Position numbers and translations under genes: made by a program. Positions 44,501-53,037 of a stretch of 64,000 nucleotides of DNA are shown here, in pieces. Position 1 is the first letter of the stretch; each line of letters opens with the position of its first letter. The stretch lies in the NCBI RefSeq assembly GCF_025144145.1, contig NZ_CP083546.1, positions 2,248,501-2,312,500 of the forward strand, in the 5' to 3' direction. The notes under the pieces are model-generated. The model did not search any database. It saw only the letters and a program-made list of their open reading frames with translations, and was not told where the DNA came from. This stretch comes from Leisingera sp. M658. Its GTDB lineage: Bacteria; Pseudomonadota; Alphaproteobacteria; Rhodobacterales; Rhodobacteraceae.

Positions 44501-45823
44501 TTATTTACTGATCCGGGCGCCGGTGAAACCAGCATTGCGGGCCTTAGCCAGGGCTGCGGCGGCTTGGTCATCGGCTTGAAACGGGCCCGCCAGAACCACC
44601 TTGTAGGGCTGTCCCTTGCGGCTGACCGCGCCAAGGCGCACCGGCAGACCGGCAGCGGCAAGCCGCTGTGCTGCGGCCTTGGCCTGACCAGCGTCGGCAT
44701 AGGTTGCGGCGCGAATATACCGCCGCGGTGCGGCCTGCTGCGGCACCGCCGCATCCGGTGCCGAGCGGGAGGACAGACGCAGTCCCGACGGCTGCGCTTC
44801 GGCCGGGCTGCGGCGCACATTGCGCGGCAGTGTCAGCGTGGCACGGTCCAATGGCAGCTGCACCAGGCGGCGCGGCACCCCATTGGTCCAGATCTGCGCC
44901 ATCTGCGCGTCGCCCTCGGGCGTGCGCACGCCGCGCATCGCATTCAGGCGGCCATCCTCACGTTCCACTGTCAGATAGCCGGCCGGGGCCTGGGCAAAAC
45001 CGGTCACCACTGCCGGACGCACGGTACGCACTGCACGCTGCGGGTTCAGCCGCCCGTCGGTCCAGACCGGGCGATAGCCTTCGGGCACCGTGAAACTGTT
45101 GCTGAGGCGGCGGTCCTGGTAGATGTGCGTCTGCACCACACGTGTATTCGGGGTGAGGCGCAGAGAGGACTGCGCGCCGCTGTCCTGCCCGCCGTAGGTC
45201 ACCGGCGAAACAGTTTGCGGGCCGCAGCGCGCACCGGTGGCATTGGAGTACTGGCGGCTGATATCAGATAGCCCGGCGCAAGCACCGCTGCCTGCAGGCT
45301 GCACTGCTGCCGGAGCGGGCGCTGCCGGGGCTGGTGCCGGGGCCGGTGCTGGCTTGGGCGTCACACGCACGACCTTTTTGACTGCCGGTTTCGGCAATGG
45401 CGCCGGAGCGGCTGCAGGCCGGGCGCTGGTGGATTGCGGTGTGCGGCGCGGTTTGGCCGTGGTGACAACCCTGGGGGCCGCGGCGCCCGCATTCGATTGT
45501 GCCGGCTGCTGGCCCGGGTCAAGGGTGATCAGTTCCGGTGCCGGGGCTGCCTGCTGCGTCCGCGTGGCGCCCGCCAGCTTGGTTGGTGCATAGCCGCAGA
45601 TCTGCTTGCGCGAGCGGGAAACCCGCGGCACCCAGGTGACATTGCCGTCAATGCCAGCACGGATGTAGACGCAGCCGCGGCTGTCCACATATTGCTTGCC
45701 CGTGTAGGAGGCAGGCGGAAATTCGGCGGGCGGGCTGGTTTCACGCAGGGTTTGCGCCTGTATACCTGCTGCCCCGGTTGTCCCCGCGATGATGGCCAGT
45801 GCAATAATTCTAGTTATTTTCAT
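44501..45823 (-). CDS. SPOR-domain protein, exported
   Basis: The ATG at 45823 (AGGA upstream) gives 440 residues with a Sec signal peptide (IIALAIIAGTTGAAGIQAQ). A short Cys-containing domain follows (GKQYVDSRGCVYIRAGIDGN and RKQICGY, one likely disulfide). Then comes a long Pro/Ala/Lys linker with PAPAPAPAAPAPAA, a second Cys-pair region (GSGACAGLSD...GARCGP), and a C-terminal SPOR domain (YIRAATYADAGQAKAAAQRL...KVVLAGPFQADDQA) that binds glycan strands stripped of peptides at the division septum. A role at the cell envelope during division is likely; the middle region is unique to Rhodobacteraceae-type homologues. Confidence 0.88.
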   Translation of the reverse strand: MKITRIIALAIIAGTTGAAGIQAQTLRETSPPAEFPPASYTGKQYVDSRGCVYIRAGIDGNVTWVPRVSRSRKQICGYAPTKLAGATRTQQAAPAPELITLDPGQQPAQSNAGAAAPRVVTTAKPRRTPQSTSARPAAAPAPLPKPAVKKVVRVTPKPAPAPAPAPAAPAPAAVQPAGSGACAGLSDISRQYSNATGARCGPQTVSPVTYGGQDSGAQSSLRLTPNTRVVQTHIYQDRRLSNSFTVPEGYRPVWTDGRLNPQRAVRTVRPAVVTGFAQAPAGYLTVEREDGRLNAMRGVRTPEGDAQMAQIWTNGVPRRLVQLPLDRATLTLPRNVRRSPAEAQPSGLRLSSRSAPDAAVPQQAAPRRYIRAATYADAGQAKAAAQRLAAAGLPVRLGAVSRKGQPYKVVLAGPFQADDQAAAALAKARNAGFTGARISK

Positions 45824-46008
45824 TCCTGAGCCCCACAAAATATGGCTGCAGGATGCCTGAATCCGGCCTGTGAGTAAAGATTCTGCGGCAACAATAAGGC
45901 CGCAAGGCGGCAATTTTTGCGCAAATTGGAACTTGTTTTCCTGCCGCGGACGGCAGCCGGGCAGTCCGGCCAAGGTGCTGAGGGCTGCCTTGGCCGGTTC
46001 CAATCAGA

Positions 46009-46641
46009 TCATTTGGTGCCGAACATCCGGTCGCCGGCATCACCCAGACCGGGCAGAATGTAGCCCTTCTCGTTCAGCTGCCGGTCCAGCGAGGCGGTGA
46101 CGATCGGCACATCCGGGTGCGCTTCCTTCATCCGCGCAACACCCTCGGGCGAGGCCAGCAGGCACAGGAAGCGGATGTTGTTGGCGCCGGCCTCCTTCAG
46201 CAGATCAATGGCCGCGGCAGAGCTGTTGCCGGTGGCCAGCATCGGGTCCACCGCGATCACCAGCCGGTCTTCCAGCGCTTCAGGCGCTTTGAAGTAATAT
46301 TGCACCGGTTCCAGGGTTTCCTCGTCCCGGTAAAGGCCGACAAATCCGACACGGGCCGAGGGGATCAGCTCCAGCACCCCGTCCAGCATACCGTTGCCCG
46401 CGCGCAGGATCGACACCAGCGCCAGTTTCTTGCCGGCCAGGATCGGCGCGTCCATTTCCTCCATCGGGGTTTCGATGTTGGTTGTGGTCAGCTCCATTTC
46501 CCGGGTGATTTCATAGGCCAGGAGCTGGGTAATCTCGCGCAGCAGGCGGCGGAAGCCGGCCGTGGATGTGCCCTTGTCCCGCATCAGGGTCAGCTTGTGC
46601 TGCACAAGCGGGTGATCAACAACGGTCAGGTGGTCGGTCAT
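46009..46641 (-). CDS. upp: Uracil phosphoribosyltransferase
   Basis: A 210-residue enzyme making UMP from uracil and PRPP. Motifs: [20 protein letters not shown] at the N-terminus, [22 protein letters not shown], the PRPP loop [21 protein letters not shown] and the uracil-binding region [20 protein letters not shown] near the C-terminus. It is the last gene of the cdd-deoA-deoB-upp salvage operon, 90 bp after deoB. Confidence 0.97.
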   Translation of the reverse strand: MTDHLTVVDHPLVQHKLTLMRDKGTSTAGFRRLLREITQLLAYEITREMELTTTNIETPMEEMDAPILAGKKLALVSILRAGNGMLDGVLELIPSARVGFVGLYRDEETLEPVQYYFKAPEALEDRLVIAVDPMLATGNSSAAAIDLLKEAGANNIRFLCLLASPEGVARMKEAHPDVPIVTASLDRQLNEKGYILPGLGDAGDRMFGTK

Positions 46642-46731
46642 GGGGCACTCCTATGGTCTGTTAGCGGCGGTTCTGTTTGCAGCGCTTTTACGGGCCTGGC
46701 CGCGGCTGGCAAGCGGGTTTTGACCATAAAG

Positions 46732-47943
46732 TCAAAGAAAGCTCTTGCCAGGCCCCTGGGCCGGGACGTTCAAATGGGCCGCAATAGAGGCGCCCACGTC
46801 GGCGAATTTGACCTGCCCGACTGGGCCGGCGTCAAGCCCTGCGACCAGAACCGGCACCTGTTCGCGGGTGTGGTCACTGCCGGGCCAGCTGGGATCATTG
46901 CCGTGATCAGCGGTGAGCACGAGCATGTCATCCGGTCGCAGCTTTGCCAGCAGCCGGCCCAGTTCCGCGTCGAACCACTCCAGCGCGCGGGCATAACCGG
47001 CGATGTCGCGGGTGTGGCCGTACATGCTGTCGAACTCAACAAAGTTGGCAAAGGTCAGACTGCCCTCCTCTGCCATCTCCACTGCATCAAGAAGATGCTG
47101 CATCAGCTTGGCATCAGAGCCTTTTTCCAATGTATCGATGCCGGACATAGAGAAGATATCACCGATCTTGCCGATGGCATGGACCTTGCCGCCGGCGTCC
47201 TGCACCCAGTTGGTCAGCACAGGTGCCGGCGGGGTGATCGCATAGTCGCGGCGATTGGTTGTGCGGATGAACCCGTCCTCTGCCGAGCCAAGGAAAGGCC
47301 GCGCAATTACCCGTCCCACCATCATCGCGTGCAGGCGCGGAGCGATGGATTTGCACAAGGCCAGCAGGCGGTCGAGGCCAAATGTTTCTTCGTGCGCCGC
47401 AATCTGGAAAACGCTGTCGGCAGAAGTGTAGCAGATCGGCTTGCCGGTCCGCATGTGTTCGGCGCCAAGATCGTTTAGGATCACCGTGCCGGAGGCGTGG
47501 CAATTGCCGAGGATGCCATCGGTGCCGGCCTGCTCCGCCACAAAGGCCGTCAGGTCTTCGGGGAAGGACGGCGCTTGATCAGAGAAGTAATGCCAGTCCC
47601 AGGGCACCGGCAGGCCCGCAAGTTCCCAATGGCCCGACGGCGTGTCCTTGCCGCGGCTGAGTTCGCGGGCACAGCCCCACAGGCCCTGCGGCTCTGCATT
47701 CAGCCCCGCAAACGGCACTGAGGACGCCAGCCGCATCGCTGCGCCTAGGCCAAGGCGCTCCATGTTGGGTACGTGCAGCGGGCCGCTTCTGCCCGCCTCG
47801 GCCTCACCTGCAGCACAGGCCTGGACGATATGGGCCAATGTGTTGGCGCCGAGATCCGGCAGATCGCCGTTGAAGAACGTCCCGGCGTCCGGCGCGCCGC
47901 CGATACCGGCGGAATCCATCACAATCAGGAAGGCACGGGGCAT
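46732..47943 (-). CDS. deoB: Phosphopentomutase
   Basis: A 403-residue metalloenzyme of the alkaline phosphatase superfamily that interconverts (deoxy)ribose 1- and 5-phosphates. LIVMDSAGIGGAPDAGTFF gives the first metal-ligand Asp, GKDTPSGHWELAG the phosphorylated Thr region, and VLTADHGNDPSWPGSDHTRE the C-terminal metal site with Asp and His ligands. It shares one base with the deoA stop (ATG start overlapping the deoA end), so the two are coupled. With deoA it moves pentose from nucleosides into central metabolism. Confidence 0.96.
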   Translation of the reverse strand: MPRAFLIVMDSAGIGGAPDAGTFFNGDLPDLGANTLAHIVQACAAGEAEAGRSGPLHVPNMERLGLGAAMRLASSVPFAGLNAEPQGLWGCARELSRGKDTPSGHWELAGLPVPWDWHYFSDQAPSFPEDLTAFVAEQAGTDGILGNCHASGTVILNDLGAEHMRTGKPICYTSADSVFQIAAHEETFGLDRLLALCKSIAPRLHAMMVGRVIARPFLGSAEDGFIRTTNRRDYAITPPAPVLTNWVQDAGGKVHAIGKIGDIFSMSGIDTLEKGSDAKLMQHLLDAVEMAEEGSLTFANFVEFDSMYGHTRDIAGYARALEWFDAELGRLLAKLRPDDMLVLTADHGNDPSWPGSDHTREQVPVLVAGLDAGPVGQVKFADVGASIAAHLNVPAQGPGKSFL

Positions 47944-49247
47944 CAGGAGATCCTTTCGTGAACCAGCGGCGGCAGCGCATCCGGCGCATCGCCGATGGCA
48001 ATGGCGGCCAGGAGAGAAGCCTCGGCCATATCTGCCGCATCATCGCTGGCCGCGTGAATGCGGGCCAGGATATCCCCTGCCCCGACCTGCTGTCCCAGGC
48101 GGGCAATGTCAGAGATGCCAACGCCGGGATGGATTTTGTCGCTCTCCACCATGCGGCCGCCGCCAAGCCTGACAACTGCCAGGCCCAGGGCTTCGCCGTT
48201 CATCGCGGAGACATAACCGGCGATTGGCGCTTTCACATCACGCACGACCTCTGCGCCCGGCAGATGATCCTGCCATTTGGCCGCGAAATCCGCAGGGCCG
48301 CCCATGGCGGCAATCATACGGGCAAACCGCTCAGCCGCGCGGCCATCGGCAAGGGTTGCGGTGATCTTTGCCGCGCCATCCCCTGCATCGGCAGCCAGCC
48401 CGGCATGGGCCAGCAGATCGCCGCCCAGAACCGCGGAAATCCCGGCCAGGGGGCCAGCCGCCTGCCCTGTCAGAACCCGCATCACCTCGGCCACCTCCAG
48501 CGCATTGCCCAGGGCAGGCGCCAGCGGCTGGTTCATGTCGGTGATCAGCGCCGAAGTGCGGCAACCGGCGGCATTGGCGGTATCGCAGAGGGATTGCGCC
48601 AGCGCACGGGCGTCATCGGCTGTTTTCATAAAGGCGCCGGAACCTATCTTGACGTCCAGCACCAGCGCATCCGGGCTGGCGGCGAGTTTTTTGGACAGGA
48701 TCGAGGCGGTGATCAGGTCGAGGCTGTCCACCGTCGCGGTCACATCCCGGATCGCATAAAGCCGCTTATCCGCAGGTGCGATCCGCGCAGTGGCGCCGGC
48801 AATGGCGCAGCCCATGTCCTGCATCATGTGGCGCAAGTGGTCTTCGCTGACGCTGGTGGAAACACCGGGGATCGCTTCCAGCTTGTCGAGCGTGCCGCCG
48901 GTGTGGCCCAAGCCGCGGCCCGAAATCATCGGCACATAGGCGCCGCAAGCTGCCAGCGCAGGCGCCAGAAGCAGCGAGACACAGTCCCCCACCCCGCCGG
49001 TGGAGTGTTTGTCCAGAACCGGCCCGTCCAGATCCCACGCCAGCACATCACCGGTGTCGCGCATCGCCAGCGTCAGGGCGCGGCGGCCCTCAACGCTGAG
49101 GCCCTGCAGGCAGACCGCCATGGCAAAGGCCCCGGCCTGCGCGTCCGAGACCGCGCCATTGGCCAGCCCTTCGGCAAACCAGCGCAGTGCGTCCTCGCCC
49201 GGTGTTTCACCGCGCCGGAGCGTGGCATTGATGGCGCGGGCGTCCAT
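47943..49247 (-). CDS. deoA: Thymidine phosphorylase
   Basis: A 434-residue enzyme that splits thymidine with phosphate into thymine and deoxyribose 1-phosphate. Hallmarks: LDKHSTGGVGDCVSLLLAP (glycine-rich phosphate loop), MISGRGLGHTGGTLDKLEAI, TATVDSLDLITASILSKKLA and LVLDVKIGSGAFMKTADDAR. Its product feeds deoB. It shares one base with cdd upstream and deoB downstream. Confidence 0.96.
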   Translation of the reverse strand: MDARAINATLRRGETPGEDALRWFAEGLANGAVSDAQAGAFAMAVCLQGLSVEGRRALTLAMRDTGDVLAWDLDGPVLDKHSTGGVGDCVSLLLAPALAACGAYVPMISGRGLGHTGGTLDKLEAIPGVSTSVSEDHLRHMMQDMGCAIAGATARIAPADKRLYAIRDVTATVDSLDLITASILSKKLAASPDALVLDVKIGSGAFMKTADDARALAQSLCDTANAAGCRTSALITDMNQPLAPALGNALEVAEVMRVLTGQAAGPLAGISAVLGGDLLAHAGLAADAGDGAAKITATLADGRAAERFARMIAAMGGPADFAAKWQDHLPGAEVVRDVKAPIAGYVSAMNGEALGLAVVRLGGGRMVESDKIHPGVGISDIARLGQQVGAGDILARIHAASDDAADMAEASLLAAIAIGDAPDALPPLVHERIS

Positions 49248-49639
49248 CAGCTGCGCTCCATATGGTCCGCGTCAAAAGCGCCCGGCAGCAGATCGCCGAT
49301 TGTGGTGTCCTTCTCAGCGCCGTCAGTGGTTGCCAGGGTCACTTTCACCTCGCCTGTGCCAAACTCCTTGAGCTTCTGACGGCAGCCGCCGCAGGGCGGG
49401 ATCGGAGTGGGGCAGTCGGCAATCACATAGACCTCTGCCAGTTCTTTCTCGCCTGCGGCCACCATCGCAGCAATAGCCCCGGCCTCGGCGCAGGTGCCCT
49501 CCGGGTAGGCGACGTTTTCAACATTGCAGCCAACGTAAATCTGGCCGCTGGACGAGCGGATTGCGGCGCCAACCTTGAAATTGGAGTACGGCGCGTGGGC
49601 GTTTTCGCGGACGGCGGTTGCGGCGGCTTTGAGGCTCAT
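49247..49639 (-). CDS. cdd: Cytidine deaminase
   Basis: A 130-residue homotetrameric-type zinc deaminase converting (deoxy)cytidine to (deoxy)uridine. Visible are YSNFKVGAAIRSSSGQIYVG, VENVAYPEGTCAEAGAIAAM (zinc Cys, catalytic Glu) and PIPPCGGCRQKLKEFG (two further zinc Cys). First gene of the salvage operon; its promoter should lie in the 565-bp region upstream. Together with deoA, deoB and upp it recovers uracil and pentose from exogenous pyrimidine nucleosides. Confidence 0.96.
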   Translation of the reverse strand: MSLKAAATAVRENAHAPYSNFKVGAAIRSSSGQIYVGCNVENVAYPEGTCAEAGAIAAMVAAGEKELAEVYVIADCPTPIPPCGGCRQKLKEFGTGEVKVTLATTDGAEKDTTIGDLLPGAFDADHMERS

Positions 49640-50204
49640 GGGTGTTTCCCCGGTTTTTGATCATCTGGTCAGAATGCCGCAGCCTAGCTGATATGCCCCG
49701 CGGAGCGAAAGCCCTGCTGTGCTGTTCACGTGGTATCCCAGCATGAAGCTGAACAAGCAAAACCAATCCACGTTCAGCAGTTTCACGTCGTTTCAGGGGC
49801 CGGCCAGGCGGCGGGCCTTCGTAAAACCAACTAAGATCTTCAGTCAGAATACAGCGGGCGCCAAGGAAGTCTTTGGTTTTCTTGCAGCCCGCAAGACACC
49901 CGGCGGCTGGAAAAACCCGCAATCCGCAGATCATCCGCCGTTTGATTATGCCCGCTATCTTCGCCAAGGCTTTGGCAACGAGCATTATACCAGTGACCAG
50001 CTCCAGCCTGCGCAGGCAAAATCCGGCAACTATACGCCCCGATTTTATTCCCTTTTCATTTGCCGCCAATGGCGTCCGCAAGGCAGAGTTCATGCAAGAA
50101 ACCGCCGCTTGCCAGCACGGGCGTTCATTTGCGTCAGTTTGGACTAGGTTTCCGGCAAGAAAAATGGTTTAACACTAAACAATACTGATCTTCAGGAGCG
50201 CCAG
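49640..50204. other. 565-bp intergenic region without a confident gene
   Basis: This divergent region between cdd and the malic enzyme gene is visibly less GC-rich than its surroundings. Frames on both strands stay open for more than 140 codons, but none has a convincing start, codon pattern or recognisable domain. A short inverted repeat GTTTA-ACAC-TAAAC (50167-50180) lies 25 bp before the malic enzyme start, and AGGAG precedes its ATG. It may be an old gene remnant or a large promoter region. Confidence 0.6.
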
Positions 50205-52478
50205 ATGTCCGATTCACAGAACTTGCGCCAAGCCGCGCTCAACTATCACGAGTTTCCGCGGCCCGGTAAGCTGGAGATCCGCGCGACCAAACCGATGGCC
50301 AACGGGCGCGATCTGGCACGCGCCTATTCGCCCGGTGTGGCAGAGGCCTGCACCGAGATCAAAGCGGACGCCGCCAATGCGGCGCGCTATACCTCGCGCG
50401 GGAATCTGGTGGCGGTTGTGTCGAACGGTTCAGCGGTTCTGGGGCTGGGCAACATCGGCGCGCTGGCCTCGAAACCGGTGATGGAAGGCAAGGCGGTCCT
50501 GTTCAAGAACTTCGCGGGCATCGATTGTTTTGACATCGAAGTGAATGAGAGCGATCCGGAAAAGCTGGCGGATATCGTCTGCTCGCTGGAGCCGACGTTC
50601 GGCGCCATCAACCTCGAAGACATCAAGGCGCCGGACTGTTTTATCGTCGAGAAGATCTGCCGTGAGCGGATGGGCATTCCGGTGTTTCATGACGACCAGC
50701 ATGGCACCGCAATTGTTGTGGGGGCGGCTGCCAAGAACGCCCTGCATGTGGCGGGCAAGTCGTTTGATGAGATCAAGATCGTCTCCACCGGCGGCGGCGC
50801 GGCGGGGATTGCCTGCCTCAACATGCTGGTGAAGCTAGGGGTGAAGCGCGAGAATATCTGGCTCTGCGACATTCACGGCCTGGTTTATGAAGGCCGCGAG
50901 GAGGACATGAACCCGCAGAAGGCGGCCTTTGCCCAGGCGTCGGACCTGCGCGCGCTGGACGAGGTGATGGACGGCGCGGATCTGTTCCTTGGCCTGTCCG
51001 GCCCCAATGTGCTGAAGCCCGAAATGGTGGCAAAGATGGCGGACCGACCGATCATCTTTGCGCTGGCGAACCCGACGCCCGAAATCATGCCGGAGGCGGC
51101 GCGCCAGGTGGCGCCGGAGGCGATCATTGCCACGGGCCGCAGCGATTTCCCCAATCAGGTCAACAACGTGCTGTGCTTTCCCTTCATCTTCCGCGGCGCG
51201 CTGGATGTCGGGGCAACCGAGATCAACGACCAGATGCAGATCGCCTGCGTTGACGGCATTGCCGAACTGGCCCGCGCCACAACCAGCGCTGAAGCCGCGG
51301 CTGCCTACAAAGGGGAGCAGCTGAATTTCGGCGCCGACTACCTGATCCCCAAACCGTTTGATCCGCGGCTGGTGGCGGTGGTGTCCTCGGCCGTGGCCAA
51401 GGCGGCAATGGACAGCGGCGTGGCGACCCGGCCGATTGAGGACATTGAGTCTTATAAGCAGAAGCTGAACCAGACAGTCTTTAAATCCGCCCTGCTGATG
51501 CGTCCGGTATTCGAGGCCGCCCGCGCCGCGGCCCGCCGGATTGTCTTTGCCGAGGGCGAAGACGATCGGGTGCTGCGCGCCGCCCAGGCGATCCTGGAAG
51601 AGACAACCGAGACCCCGATCCTGATCGGCCGCCCGGAAGTGATTGAGCGCCGCTGCGAACGGCTGGGGCTGGATGTGCGGCCGGGGCGCGATTTTCAGCT
51701 GGTGAACCCGGAAAACGACCCGCGCTATTACGATTACTGGAACAGCTATCACAAAGTGATGCAGCGGCGCGGGGTGACGCCGGATCTTGCCAAGGCGATC
51801 ATGCGCACCAACACCACCGCAATTGGCGCCATCATGGTGCACAGGGGCGAGGCCGACAGCCTGATCTGCGGCACCTTTGGTGAATACCGCTGGCATATGA
51901 ACTATGTTGAACAGGTTCTGGGCGGCAACAGTTATGCGCCGCACGGGGCGTTGTCGCTGATGATCCTGGAAGACGGGCCGCTGTTCATTGCCGACACCCA
52001 TGTGCGGATCGAGCCGACGCCGGAACAGATTGCAGAAACCGTGATCGGCGCCGCCCGCCACGTGCGCCGCTTCGGCCTGGAGCCGAAGATCGCGCTGTGT
52101 TCGCAGTCGCAATTCGGCAATATCGCTTGCGACACCGGCAGCCGCCTGCGCGCCGCGCTGGAGATCCTGGACGAAAGCCATCGGGATTTTGCCTATGAGG
52201 GCGAGATGAACATCGACAGCGCGCTGGATCCCGAACTGCGCGAACGGATTTTCCCCAATTCGCGGCTGGAGGGCGCGGCCAATGTGCTGATCTTTGCCCA
52301 TGCCGATGCGGCCTCAGGCGTGCGCAACATCCTGAAAATGCGGGCCGGCGGGCTGGAGGTCGGGCCGATCCTGATGGGCATGGGCAACCGTGCCCATATC
52401 GTTTCCCCTTCGATCACCGCGCGCGGGCTTTTGAATATGGCTGCCATTGCCGGCACCCCGGTGGCGCACTACGGTTAA
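50205..52478 (+). CDS. maeB: NADP-dependent malic enzyme with phosphotransacetylase-like domain
   Basis: A 757-residue MaeB-type enzyme. The N-terminal malic domain (to about 430) has ARAYSPGVAEACTEIKAD, IDCFDIEVNESDPEKLADIV, FHDDQHGTAIVVGAAAKNAL (metal ligands) and IVSTGGGAAGIACLNMLVKLG (NADP site). The C-terminal half, from ARRIVFAEGEDDRVLRAAQA, is phosphotransacetylase-like and known to be regulatory rather than catalytic in this family. It decarboxylates malate to pyruvate and NADPH. Single gene with its own promoter region. Confidence 0.96.
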   Translation: MSDSQNLRQAALNYHEFPRPGKLEIRATKPMANGRDLARAYSPGVAEACTEIKADAANAARYTSRGNLVAVVSNGSAVLGLGNIGALASKPVMEGKAVLFKNFAGIDCFDIEVNESDPEKLADIVCSLEPTFGAINLEDIKAPDCFIVEKICRERMGIPVFHDDQHGTAIVVGAAAKNALHVAGKSFDEIKIVSTGGGAAGIACLNMLVKLGVKRENIWLCDIHGLVYEGREEDMNPQKAAFAQASDLRALDEVMDGADLFLGLSGPNVLKPEMVAKMADRPIIFALANPTPEIMPEAARQVAPEAIIATGRSDFPNQVNNVLCFPFIFRGALDVGATEINDQMQIACVDGIAELARATTSAEAAAAYKGEQLNFGADYLIPKPFDPRLVAVVSSAVAKAAMDSGVATRPIEDIESYKQKLNQTVFKSALLMRPVFEAARAAARRIVFAEGEDDRVLRAAQAILEETTETPILIGRPEVIERRCERLGLDVRPGRDFQLVNPENDPRYYDYWNSYHKVMQRRGVTPDLAKAIMRTNTTAIGAIMVHRGEADSLICGTFGEYRWHMNYVEQVLGGNSYAPHGALSLMILEDGPLFIADTHVRIEPTPEQIAETVIGAARHVRRFGLEPKIALCSQSQFGNIACDTGSRLRAALEILDESHRDFAYEGEMNIDSALDPELRERIFPNSRLEGAANVLIFAHADAASGVRNILKMRAGGLEVGPILMGMGNRAHIVSPSITARGLLNMAAIAGTPVAHYG

Positions 52479-52540
52479 TCCTGCGGCTGGGAATTACCGC
52501 TGGCCGCCTATCCAGGGAAGCCAACAGCGAGGGACCAGCC

Positions 52541-52942
52541 ATGAGAGGGCATTGCCACTGCGGCGCCGTGCATTGGGAGAGTGAGGCCGAGGCGGCCTGG
52601 AGCTGCTATTGCCACTGCGCCGATTGCCGCCGCAATTGCGCGGCACCTGTCACCGCATTTTTCGGACTGCCGCATGCGGCAGTCGCGTGGTCCGGTGCAG
52701 AGCCGCAGATCTACAACTCCTCTGACGGTGTCGAGCGGCTGTTCTGCGGCGCCTGCGGCACCCAGATGGCCTATCGCACAGCACGGGATGCGGTGAATAT
52801 CCACATGTACACGGCGACTTTGGAATGCCCCGGGGAGATGCCGCCCAAGTTCCATGTCTTCCACTCCGACCATGTGAGCTGGCTGGAGCTGAAAGACAGG
52901 CTGCCCCGCTACGGCCGGAGCAGCGGCCAAGATCCGCGGTAG
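52541..52942 (+). CDS. GFA (glutathione-dependent formaldehyde-activating)-like zinc protein
   Basis: A 133-residue CENP-V/GFA fold protein. Zinc ligands are in MRGHCHCGAVHWE, CYCHCADCRRNCAAPVTAFF and RLFCGACGTQMAYRT. The prototype binds glutathione and speeds S-hydroxymethylglutathione formation, but most members have no proven activity. It starts 62 bp after maeB and converges on prpE, with a bipartite hairpin in between. Confidence 0.9.
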   Translation: MRGHCHCGAVHWESEAEAAWSCYCHCADCRRNCAAPVTAFFGLPHAAVAWSGAEPQIYNSSDGVERLFCGACGTQMAYRTARDAVNIHMYTATLECPGEMPPKFHVFHSDHVSWLELKDRLPRYGRSSGQDPR

Positions 52943-52970
52943 CCAGGCCGGGTCGGCGGCCGGACATAGT

Positions 52971-53027
52971 GTTCCCTGCGCCGCTAGGAGATCGCGGGGA
53001 TTTCCCAGCGGCTTCTATGCAGGGAAC
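52971..53027. terminator. Bipartite stem-loop between convergent genes
   Basis: GTTCCCTGC (52971-52979) pairs with GCAGGGAAC (53019-53027), and inside it GCCGCT (52980-52985) pairs with AGCGGC (53007-53012), leaving a bulge of six bases. It lies 10 bp from the prpE stop, so it is likely the terminator for both genes despite lacking a long T-tract. Confidence 0.6.
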
Positions 53028-53037
53028 CGGCCTGCGC

